Origin: CAYVWB01 sp964455395 | GTDB lineage: Bacteria > Desulfobacterota > Desulfovibrionia > Desulfovibrionales > Desulfovibrionaceae | DNA length: 41,038 nt | Direction: 5' to 3' | NCBI GenBank assembly: GCA_964455395.1 | Contig: CAYVWB010000038.1 | Span: forward strand, 1 to 41,038 | Shown here: positions 16,387 through 25,800 of the stretch, one piece after another | Layout of the letters: the number at the start of each line of letters is the position of its first letter | Position numbering within the stretch: position 1 is the stretch's first letter | Made by a program: the position numbers and the translations under genes | Notes under the pieces: generated by a model | The model's input: only the letters and a program-made list of their open reading frames with translations | Databases searched by the model: none | What the model was told of the DNA's origin: nothing

Positions 16387-17280
16387 ATGGTGTGTATTTC
16401 CCGAATATTGCGGAACGTCTTCCCCCTGGCGTGGGCGGCGTTGCTGACCGGCTTGACGGTCGTCTCCGCAACGGCGGCGGAAAAGCCGGTGGTGGTGGCC
16501 TCCATCCCCCCCGTGGCCGCTCTTGTCGAACGCGTGGTCGGGGATTTTCTGGACAGCCGCGCCCTCGCGCCGGAAGGCGCAGCCCCGGACCACTACGTCC
16601 CAGAGCCCTCGAAGCTGGAGGCCATGGCGACGGTGGACGCCTTCGTGGCCGTGGGGCTCCCTTACGAACAGGCGTGGATCGAATCGTGCCGAACGCGCCA
16701 CCCCCATCTGCACATCATCCATGCGGACAAGGGCGTGGCGAAATTGCCGCTGCCCGGCGCGCCGGACGACAGCGCCCGTCCGGACCCGCACATCTGGCTG
16801 GACCCCGACCGGATGCAGCGCATGACGGCCACTATCGCGGAGGGCCTCGTCGCGCTTGCGCCACACCACGCCTGGACCTTCCGCGAGAACCACGCACGCC
16901 TCGTCATCGAGCTCGAAGAGCTGGACGCGGCCATCAGCGCCATCGTGGCCGAGATTCCGCCGCGCCATCGCGTCTTCGTGGTGGACCACCCCGCCTGGGG
17001 CTACTTCGCGCAGGCGTACGGGCTGCGGCAGATCCCACTGGCGGCGCATGGCGAAACGCTGACGCCCGTGCAGCTGCAAGACGCCGTGGCCGAGATAGAC
17101 CGCGTCTTCGACGCAGCAGCCCCCCGTGTGGTGGTGGCTCAGCCGCAGTTCGATACGCAACTGGCCGAACGCGCCGCCCGCGCCCTGGACGCGCGTCTGG
17201 TGGTGCTGGACCCCTTGGCCGCCGACTGGCAAGCCAACCTCTTCAGCGTGGCGAAGACCCTGGAACACGCCCTGGACTGA
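16387..17280 (+). CDS. znuA: Zinc ABC transporter substrate-binding protein ZnuA
   Basis: A 297-residue cluster A-I metal-binding protein. A signal peptide (FPLAWAALLTGLTVVSATAA) precedes the mature start EKPVVVASIPP. The four metal ligands of the family can be placed: His69 (DHYVPEPSK), His135 (PDPHIWLDP), His201 (VVDHPAWGYFAQAYG) and Asp275 (VVLDPLAADW). The histidine-rich loop of many ZnuA proteins is missing; MntC and other Mn-binding relatives also lack it, so manganese cannot be fully excluded. It would capture zinc in the periplasm and deliver it to the ZnuB permease. The start at 16387 has GAGGTG upstream and puts the signal peptide in place. It is the first gene of the operon znuA-znuC-znuB-zur. 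Confidence 0.92.
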   Translation: MVCISRILRNVFPLAWAALLTGLTVVSATAAEKPVVVASIPPVAALVERVVGDFLDSRALAPEGAAPDHYVPEPSKLEAMATVDAFVAVGLPYEQAWIESCRTRHPHLHIIHADKGVAKLPLPGAPDDSARPDPHIWLDPDRMQRMTATIAEGLVALAPHHAWTFRENHARLVIELEELDAAISAIVAEIPPRHRVFVVDHPAWGYFAQAYGLRQIPLAAHGETLTPVQLQDAVAEIDRVFDAAAPRVVVAQPQFDTQLAERAARALDARLVVLDPLAADWQANLFSVAKTLEHALD

Positions 17281-17322
17281 ATTCCGCCCGAATCCACGCG
17301 AACCCGCCACGAGCCTGACGTC

Positions 17323-18198
17323 ATGGTCGAAATATCCTCCCATACCGCCCAGAGTGCGGACGCGGTGCAGCCCACCCGCACCGAGCCGGCCATCCGCATC
17401 GAAAACCTGAGCTTCTCCTACGACGGCGAGCCTGTTCTCCAGGATATCAACATGACCCTGGAGCCGGGTCTCTTCTGCGTCATGCTGGGCCCCAACGGCG
17501 GCGGCAAGACCACGCTGGTCAAAATCCTGCTGGGCCTGCTGGCGCCCACCCAAGGGACCGTGCGTGTGCTGGGCAAAGACCCCGCCAAGGAGCGCACGCC
17601 CATCGGCTACGCGCCGCAGCACGTGAACGCCAGCGCCACCCTCCCCGTGACGGCCGCGCAGGTAGTGGCCATGGGGCTGCCCAGACCGCGCGGCCTGCTG
17701 CCGAAGCGGGCAGGCGTCAACCGCGACAAGGTGCGCCGGGCTCTGGAGCAAGTGGAGATGGAACGCTACGCGCGCCACCGCTACGACGACCTCTCCGGCG
17801 GACAAAAGCAACGGGTGCTGGTGGCGCGGGCCATCGTGGGGGAGCCGGACATCCTGCTCTTCGACGAGCCCACGGCCAACGTCGATCCACACGGCAAGAT
17901 CTGTCTTTTCAACATCATGGCGAACCTCGGCGCGCATCGCACCGTCATCGTGGTGAGTCATGACCTCATCGCGGTCTCCACGCGGGTGGACGCCGTGGCC
18001 GCGCTCAACCGTCGACTCATCCTGAACCGCTCGGACCGTCTCACCCCGGAGATGCTCACCCTGCTGTATGGCGTGCACGGGCACGAATGCCCCATTGACG
18101 ACTCCATGCGCGGGCTGGTGGCGTGCATGGCCCATGCGGATATCCTCGGGCAGGCGCACCACGGCGACCATCCCCCCGACACACGCAAGGAATCGTGA
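17323..18198 (+). CDS. znuC: Zinc ABC transporter ATP-binding protein ZnuC
   Basis: A 291-residue ABC ATPase of the metal-uptake type. Walker A is GPNGGGKTT (residues 56-64), the signature is LSGGQKQRVLVARA, and Walker B is ILLFDEPTANVD, followed by the switch histidine region VIVVSHD. It would hydrolyse ATP on the cytoplasmic side to drive zinc import through ZnuB. About 25 residues precede the ABC fold. The C-terminal part is longer than in a minimal ATPase and ends in a His-containing stretch (HGHECPIDD, HADILGQAHHGDH), which might bind metal. It follows znuA by 42 bp, and znuB starts 3 bp after its stop. Confidence 0.93.
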   Translation: MVEISSHTAQSADAVQPTRTEPAIRIENLSFSYDGEPVLQDINMTLEPGLFCVMLGPNGGGKTTLVKILLGLLAPTQGTVRVLGKDPAKERTPIGYAPQHVNASATLPVTAAQVVAMGLPRPRGLLPKRAGVNRDKVRRALEQVEMERYARHRYDDLSGGQKQRVLVARAIVGEPDILLFDEPTANVDPHGKICLFNIMANLGAHRTVIVVSHDLIAVSTRVDAVAALNRRLILNRSDRLTPEMLTLLYGVHGHECPIDDSMRGLVACMAHADILGQAHHGDHPPDTRKES

Positions 18199-18201
18199 GC
18201 C

Positions 18202-19047
18202 ATGCTGGAAGCCCTCTCCATGACCTTCGTGCAACACGCCATCGTGGCCGGCGTGCTGGCCAGCGTGGCGTGCGGCGTCATCGGCTCCCTGGTGGTGGTG
18301 AACCGTCAGGTCTTCATGGCCGGGGGCGTGGCCCACGCCGGCTACGGGGGGATCGGGCTCGCCTTTTATGCGGGGCTCCCCGTCATTCCCACCACGGTGG
18401 CGTTCACGGTGGCGGCCTCCCTGTGCATGGGCGCCGCGGCCTACCACCGCAGCGAACGCACGGATACGCTGGTGGGCGTGCTGTGGGCCACCGGCATGGC
18501 CGTGGGCATGCTGCTGGTGGACTTCACGCCCGGGTACAACGTGGACTTGATGAGCTACCTCTTCGGCTCCATCCTCACGGCGCCGGCGCAGGAGCTCTGG
18601 CTGATGGCCGGCTTGGTCCTCGTCATCCTCGCGACAGTGGCTTACTGGTACGAGGATTTCCTCGCAGCGTCCTTCGACAGGGACTTCGCCAGCGCCACGG
18701 GCGCACCCGTGCGGATGCTGCACTACCTGCTGCTCGCGCTCACGGCGCTCAGCGTGGTGATGATCATCCGCGTGGTGGGTCTTGTGCTCATCATCGCGCT
18801 GCTCACCATCCCGCCCTACCTCGCCGAATACAAGGCGCCGAGCCTGGCCGCCATGATGCGTCGCGCCACGCTCTACGCCCTCACGTTCACCATGACGGGG
18901 TTGGCGTTGGCCTACCATCTGGACACCACCTCCGGCCCCACCATCATCGCCGTGTCCGCAGCGAGCTTCTTTCTCGTCAACGCGTGGCGGCGCATCCGGT
19001 CACGACGTCACAGGTCGGTCACGCTGCGCCGCAAGGAGGCCCCATGA
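18202..19047 (+). CDS. znuB: Zinc ABC transporter permease ZnuB
   Basis: A 281-residue ABC-3 family membrane protein with about eight hydrophobic helices. Family marks include the N-terminal HAIVAGVLASVACGVIGS, the segment VNRQVFMAGGVAHAGYGG, and the cytoplasmic EYKAPSLAAMM-type loop near the end that would meet the ATPase. It forms the inner-membrane channel for zinc taken from ZnuA. The gene sits 3 bp after znuC, and its TGA overlaps the ATG of the zur-like gene (ATGA), so all four genes are likely one transcript. Confidence 0.93.
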   Translation: MLEALSMTFVQHAIVAGVLASVACGVIGSLVVVNRQVFMAGGVAHAGYGGIGLAFYAGLPVIPTTVAFTVAASLCMGAAAYHRSERTDTLVGVLWATGMAVGMLLVDFTPGYNVDLMSYLFGSILTAPAQELWLMAGLVLVILATVAYWYEDFLAASFDRDFASATGAPVRMLHYLLLALTALSVVMIIRVVGLVLIIALLTIPPYLAEYKAPSLAAMMRRATLYALTFTMTGLALAYHLDTTSGPTIIAVSAASFFLVNAWRRIRSRRHRSVTLRRKEAP

Positions 19048-19517
19048 ACGCCATTCCCCTGGATCCCGGCCAACTGCTCCAGTCCGCCGGCGTGGAGCGC
19101 ACCCCCCTGCGCGAGCTGGTGGTGCGCAACTTGGCGCAAGCCGGCGAACCCTTGCAACCCCTGGAACTGCTGGAGCGCGTGCGCGCCGAACACGCCATCA
19201 ACAAGGTTTCCCTCTACCGCATTCTGGACATGCTGACGGACCTGGGCGTGACCCAGCGCATCGCCTCCCCCAACCCGCCGGACCGCGCGTTCCGCTACTG
19301 CCTGTCCGCCCTCCACGGTCCCCGCCATTGCCACCTCTACTGCCTGCGCTGCAAACGCATGACCTGCCTCGCTCCCGACGATGAGCCGGCGCTGCGGGAA
19401 GCCTACGACGCCCTCTACCGCGCCGCCGCGGGCCATGGCGTACGCGTGGAGGCCATGGACATCCGCATGGACGGCGTGTGCGAGACGTGCGCCGCCCGGC
19501 CCGCCTCCACGGCGTGA
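19044..19517 (+). CDS. zur: Fur-family regulator, probable Zur
   Basis: A 157-residue protein with the Fur fold: a winged-helix part (RTPLRELVVRNLAQAG, then HAINKVSLYRILDMLTDLG) and a C-terminal part with CLRC (Cys100, Cys103) and CETC (Cys146, Cys149) for structural zinc. It has extra cysteines at 86, 96 and 108, and CHLYCLRC replaces the HHHH-type stretch of standard Fur. Its place as last gene of the zinc operon, with ATGA overlap and AAGGAGG before the ATG, points to Zur, the zinc-dependent repressor. It would then repress its own operon through the palindrome at 16317, which is inference. Confidence 0.82.
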   Translation: MNAIPLDPGQLLQSAGVERTPLRELVVRNLAQAGEPLQPLELLERVRAEHAINKVSLYRILDMLTDLGVTQRIASPNPPDRAFRYCLSALHGPRHCHLYCLRCKRMTCLAPDDEPALREAYDALYRAAAGHGVRVEAMDIRMDGVCETCAARPASTA

Positions 19518-19544
19518 GCATCGCGCGCCGCCGTGTCCGCCTCC

Positions 19545-19573
19545 TTGCGCAACGGGACAAGAGGGGCTAGGGT
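19545..19573 (+). promoter_or_regulatory. Candidate promoter of the giant glycosyltransferase gene
   Basis: TTGCGC (19545-19550) and TAGGGT (19568-19573) are separated by exactly 17 bp, a plausible sigma-70 promoter just after the zur stop. It would leave a leader of roughly 150-250 nt before the next gene. Apart from this, 19518-19827 shows only scattered TGACG words and no supported gene. Confidence 0.35.
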
Positions 19574-19827
19574 GCAAGCCGCAACGCTTCCCGGCGACCA
19601 TTGATGTTGACGAGTGACGATGACGAGGCGTTTCCCGCGGGCGCCACAAGCCGACGCCGCATGAAGAAAGCCTTTCGCACGCCGCGAATGGCCCGACCAG
19701 CGGACCGCCGCGGTGGAGCAATGCGCCGCGTGACGTGACGTCGATGCGGCGGCTCTCACGCCGTACGCCGCCTGCTGTTCGCCCAGACGCATCCCCAGCA
19801 CCCCTTGCCGACGGACCACACCACCCC

Positions 19828-22800
19828 ATGGCGACTCCCTCTGCACCACTTTCGCCCGCACACTGGCGCGCCCGACTGACGCCTCTGGAGCCGCCGATCG
19901 TTTCGGAGGACGGCGCCCCTGTCACCCTGGAAGCGCTGTTCGATCTGGAGCGTGATGAACTCCTCTTCGACCTGACCGGGGTCCCCGCGCTGCGACTCGC
20001 CCGCATCGAACTCGCCACAACCGCAGCAACCGAGGCCGACTCCCGTGGCGCCGCGCCATCACGGCCCCGCACGCCCGAGGCGCAGGATCGAGCCGGCGCA
20101 CTGTCAGCCCAGGAAGCCGCGACGTGGCGCGCCCACCTCCGCTACGGCGACGGGCCCTTCGTCCCCACGCCCCTGGCGCCGGTGCTGGCGGCCCCCGCAT
20201 CGTCCAGCCTTGCCGACAAGGAGACTCGGGACGCCGCCACATCCGCCCCCCTGCGGTTCGTGGCCGGGGAGTCGTTTCTGCTTCGCGTTCCGAACTCGAA
20301 GGCGGCGCCCGTGTCGCTGCGCCTCCGCCGGACGCCCCTCGCCGAACACAACGCCGCAACGGCTGCGTCCCCGGCGTCCCCTTCCGGTGTGGCGTCCGCA
20401 CCGGCCGAAACAGCCGGAACAGCCGGTACAGCCTCGCCGGGCGGGTCCATCCGACCCCACCACGCCCACCACGCCCACCAGGCCGCTCAACCGCATGGGC
20501 TCGACGACCCCGCGGAACAGGCCATTCAGTCAACACAGGCCATTCAGTCAACACAGGCCATGCAGGCCGGTACGTCCGAACACGGCGACCCCGCGAGGCT
20601 GCCCGGTCAGGGAGGTCAGGAGCCCCATCCCGACAACGTCGCAGACGCGACAGCCGCCACACCGCCACGACCCGACGCGCAACACCCGCTCTGCAAGGTC
20701 CACGAGCGCCATGAAAACCGCGTGAGCTGCGAGACACAGGCGGCTCAAGCGAAAGCATTGCTGGCGACCCTGCCCCCCCTGGAAGACGGCGTGCGCCCCA
20801 CGTCCCTGGAGGACGCCGTGGCGACGCTTCTGCGCATCCAGGAAGCCGCCGTCCGTCGTGAACGCGCCGCCGCCGAAGCGCTGGAGTCCATGGAGCGGTC
20901 CTTCTCGTGGCGGATCACGAAGCCCCTGCGTGATATCCGCGCCAACGCGCCCGGCGCCGTACGCGCGGGGCTCGCCGCCGGCGCGCGCTGGACCCGCTGG
21001 ACACTCCAGGGCGCCCTGCCAGAGCGGGTCTCGCTCTACCAGAAACGCCGCATCCTGAAGGCGTCCGGCTGCTTCGACGAAGAATGGCTGCGCCGCCAGC
21101 TCCCCGCCAGCGAGTTTGGCGAAACGCCGCCCATGGACTACTACCTGCTCCACGGCGCAGCGCGCGGGCTCTCCCCCCATCCCCTCTTCGACCCTGCGTA
21201 TTACTTGGCGCAACTCCCCCAGGAAACGGCCGCGGCCACTGCGGATCCTCTCCTGCGCTACCTCGGCCATGGCGCGCAGGAGCCCCACGATCCGCACCCC
21301 CTGTTCGATGCGGCGTACTACACGGCGCGCGCCGCCCCGCCCCCGGGGGCGAACCCGCTGGCCCACTACCTCCAGCACAGGGGGCACACCTCGCCGGATC
21401 CCCATCCGCTCTTCGACACGGCTTTCTACCTGAAGCATTGCCCGGACCCCGCCGCCCAGGCCATGGCGCCGCTGCAGCACTACATCCAATGGGGCGCGCA
21501 CGCGGCCGATCCGCATCCTCTCTTCGATACGGCGTTCTATCTGGCCCAGCTCCCGAATCGGGAAGCGCCGCAGCGCAGCGCGCCAGGGGCCGCCGTCCCT
21601 CTGGTTCACTATCTGCTGGAAGGCGCAGCCGCCGGCCTCAATCCCCACCCCCTCTTCGAGACGGCGTACTACGTCCGGCAAACTTCCGTGGGGGAGACGA
21701 ACCCGCTCGTCCACTACGTCACCCAAGGCGCTGCGGCAGGCATGAACCCCAGCCCGCTCTTCGACGCATCCTACTACAATGCGCTGTATCCGGACGCAGC
21801 AGCCGCGCACAATCCGCTGGTCCACTATGTCTGCCTGGGTCGGGAGCAGGGTCGGGACGTGCTGGCGCCGCCGGAGGTCACCCCCGTGGAGAACGCGCCG
21901 GCCATCCTGGTGGTGGGCCGCCGGCAGGACCCCATGACCGCCGGCGTGGCCTCGGCGCTGCGTTTTCTCGGCTTGGAAGCGCGTCTTGCGTTTCTGGATG
22001 AAGATTCCGCGGCCACGCGCCTGCCGGACAGCCGGGAGATAGCCCAGGCAGCCGCTGCGGCCGGCGTGCTGCGCGCCATCTGCGTGGGGTTCGCCGCCGG
22101 CGAAGCAGCCGTGCGGCTGGCGGAACGCTCCATCCGGGTGACGACCCTCGCCGTGGAGCCCCCCGGCCAGGCGCTCGCCGCGCAGCTGCTCGTCAAGGTC
22201 GGTTTGGCGCTGACCCATTCCGACGTCGTCGTCTTTCCCACGGCGGCTGCGCAGAGCGAAGTGCTGGCCGCCTCGCCGGAGCGCGCAGCCCACTGCGTCA
22301 TCCATGATTTCGGGATCACGCCGCCCGACCCCGTCCCCGGAGAAGCCGCCATCCGCGCGCCACAGCTCCGACAGGCCATGGGACTCGCGGCTCTGGACGA
22401 ATCCATCATCGTGGCCGCCACGGGCCCGGCGGATCTCGCTCATGGCGTGGACCACGTGGTCTCCACGGCGTTGGCGGCGTTGCGCCGCGCCGAGGGCCGG
22501 CCGTTGCGCTTCGTGGTCCTTGGCGCAAAACGCAAGGACCTGGGCCGCTGGCTGCTGCAAGACATCGACGCAAGCGGGTTCGGTCAGCGCATCCATTTTC
22601 TGGAAGACGCCGGTCTCGAACTGCTCTCCGGCGCGGACATCGTGCTGGCTTCTGCGCGGGAACACGGCGCCCATCGTCCTGAATTGCGCGCCATGGCCGC
22701 TGGCGTCCCCGTGGCGGCGTTCCGGGATGTCCTGGGGGAGGTCCCCGCCGGGGCGACCGCCGTCCCCATGGGCGACGCCGCCGCCATGGCCCTGCGCGTG

Positions 22801-25800
22801 CTCCAGTTGGCGGCCGACCCCCTGGAGCGTCAACGACTGGGCGCCGCGGGGGCGCGGGCTCGGTTGAGCCGACGGACTCACTTCGGACGTACGGATCAGA
22901 CCGCGCTCCTGGACGCCCTGCTCCGCCGCGAGCCGGAACTCGCCACAGTACTGGATATCGCCGAGATGAAACGACGGGAGGCCGTGGCTGCGGACTCGCC
23001 CGAGCGACTGCGCGTGCTGGTGGTGCTTGGCGACTTCGAGGTGGGCGGCGGCCAGATGTTCGCCATCCGCCTGGCCAACGCCCTCTGCGCAGAAGCGCGC
23101 GTCTTCTGCGCCAACGCGACGCCCGGCCGCGTCCACCCGGAGATGGCCGCGCTCTTCGACCCCTGCGTCACCCTGCTGGAAACCGGCGGTGACCCGAACG
23201 TGCTGCGTCGGCAGGTGCAACGCCACGGCGTGGACGCGGTGAACTCGCATCTGTGGACGGCGGACGCCCTCTGCTACGAGGCCCTGCGCCACGGCGACGC
23301 CCGGTGGGTCATCACCATGCACGGCTGTTACGAGCACCTGCTGGAACACCCGACCACGGACCCGCGCTTCGCGACGCTGGCCCCCCTGCTGCTGGAACGC
23401 GCAGACGCGGTGCTACATCCCGCCAAAAAGAATTTGCGCGTCTTCGAACGCCACCCCGTGACCCGGCCGACCAAGATCCGGCAAGCGTACTACGGCATCC
23501 TGCGGGAAGCCACGCAACGGCCCGCCACGCCGGCGTTCGCCCCGGCGGCGGACGAATTCGTCTGCGTGCTGGTGGCGCGCGCCATCCCCAAGAAGGGGTG
23601 GGAGCCCGCGGCGGAGGCCGTGCTCGCCGTGAACCGCCGCCTCGCCGAGGGAGAAGGCCGCGTCGGCCCCTACCGCCGCGCCACGCTCGTGCTGGTGGGC
23701 GCAGGGGAGTATGCGGAAACGCTGCGCGCCAAATACGCCGGGGAGTCCGCCATCCGCTTCGCCGGCCACTCCAGCGCGCCGGGCGAGTGGATCGGGCATG
23801 CGCATGTCGGCCTGTTGCCCACCTCCTTCGAGTCCGAAAGCTTGCCGAACACCGTCATCGAATACGTGGCGTGCGGCGTGCCCACCATCGCGACGCCCAT
23901 GGGAGAAATTCCCGAAATGATTCAGGAAGGTGACGCCCACGCCGGCGCGCTCATCCCCCTGGACAGCGCCGGCGAACCCGATGCGGACGCCCTCGCCGAA
24001 GCCATCCTCCGCTACATGGCGGACCCGGCGCTGCTCGCACGCCACGCCGCCGCCACGGATGTCCTCTTCGAGAAATTCTCCATGCGCCGTTGCGTGGCCG
24101 CCTACCTGGAAGCCTTCATCCCCGACGCATCCGCCGAGCCCGCCGGCCGTCTCGCCAACCGGACGCTGCGCCCCCGCGGCGGGATCAGCGTGGTCGTTCC
24201 AGTCTACAACCACGCGCGCTACCTCCGCGAGACCGTGGAGAGCCTGATGCGCCAGACCCTGCCGCCTGACGAGATCATCCTCCTTGATGACGGCTCCACG
24301 GACGAGTCCGCCGCCGTGGCCGCTTCCCTTGCCGAGGGCCAGCCACACATCCGTGTCCACTCCCGCGCCAACCGCGGCGCCCACGCCACGCTGAACGAGG
24401 CCATCGCCATGGCCACTGGCGAAGTCGTCGCCATCTGCAATTCGGACGACCGCTTCCGACCGGAACGCCTCGCCCTCTGCCTGGAGCGACTCCACGCCGA
24501 CCCGACCACCGCCATGGTGGTCACGCGCGTCGCTTTCATCGACGACCGCAGCGCCGCTGTCGCACAAAGTTGGTACGACGCCGCCGTGACGCGCCGGCTG
24601 GCTGCGAGCACGCCCGAGGACCTCGCACTCACCTTGCTGGAGACCAACGTCCACATGACCACGGGGAACATCGTGGCGCGGCGCAGCGTCCTCCAATCGT
24701 TGACCATTTCGAATGACGACGCAACACCACCCGGCCCCTTCGCGCCCTTGCGCTTCTGCCATGACCTGGACTTTTTCCTGCGCGCGACCCACGCCCGCTT
24801 GCGCGTGGCGTTTCTCGACATCCCCTTGCTGGAGTACCGCTGGCACTCCGCCAACACCATCACCAAGGATCCCGACGCCTTGCAACTGGAAGTGGCCGCG
24901 TGCATGGCCTTCCACGCAGACGCCCTGACCCGCGCCGTGGGCGCAGACGCCGTCCCCAGCCTGCGCGCCCTGGAGGGTCTCGCCGTGACCCGTGGCGTCG
25001 GCGAGGTCTTTCGTACACTGCTGCGCGCCGTCGAGGCAGGCCCGAAGCCGTCGCATGCGTGGGCGCTCATCGCGGACCCGACGCGTCGCCAGACCCTGCG
25101 GGAGGAACTCGCCCAGGCCCGCCGGCGTCTCGACGCAGCCGTCCGCGAGGCCCGTCCCGTGGGCGAGGCAGCCCTTTCCGTACACCGGGAACCGCCCTTG
25201 CGCCGCTTCACCCACACCGCCTCAGCGGAGCTCATCGCCAAGGCGCGCCGGCTTCCCGTCTACTTCTCCGCGCCGGACTGGGACGTGAGCGGCGTGAACA
25301 CCGTCAGCGAGACGCTGCTCCGAGGCCTGCGCAACCAGGGGTTCGACTGCCGTTTCCTGCTGACTGCGCCCCCGGGCGCCTACGCAACCCTGCCCGAGGC
25401 GCCGCACGTTTTCACCAATCCGCAGGACGCCACCTTTCAGGCGCGGTGGAATGCGCTGGCGGCCTATCTGCGCAGCCATGCGCCGTGCGTGTACGTCCCG
25501 GGGTATGACTTCGATATGTCGGCGCTGACGCCAGACCTTCCCGACGACGTGGCGGTCATCGGGGTGGTGCATTCGGACGACCCCCTCCACTACGACCACG
25601 TTTTACGCCTTGGTCGATACTGGGATGCCGTCGTGACGGTCTCATCACACGTACTGGAGTCCGTGGAACGCCTGGACCCTGCCCTGACGCCCCGGCTCGT
25701 CTGTATCCCCAATGGAACGCCGGCGCCGCCTCCTCCCGTCCGCGCGCTTGGAGACACACTTCGTATCGTCTATGCAGGCCGACTGGAGCACCACCAGAAG

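Noticed and set aside
16330..18918. Very long open frame on the minus strand opposite the zinc ABC genes
   Set aside because: It lies opposite three clear genes (znuA, znuC, znuB); the His/Arg/Gly-rich translation is typical of antisense frames in GC-rich DNA and matches no family.
20548..23349. 933-residue open frame on the minus strand opposite the giant glycosyltransferase
   Set aside because: An antisense shadow. The plus strand has continuous recognisable domains, and the minus translation is low-complexity.
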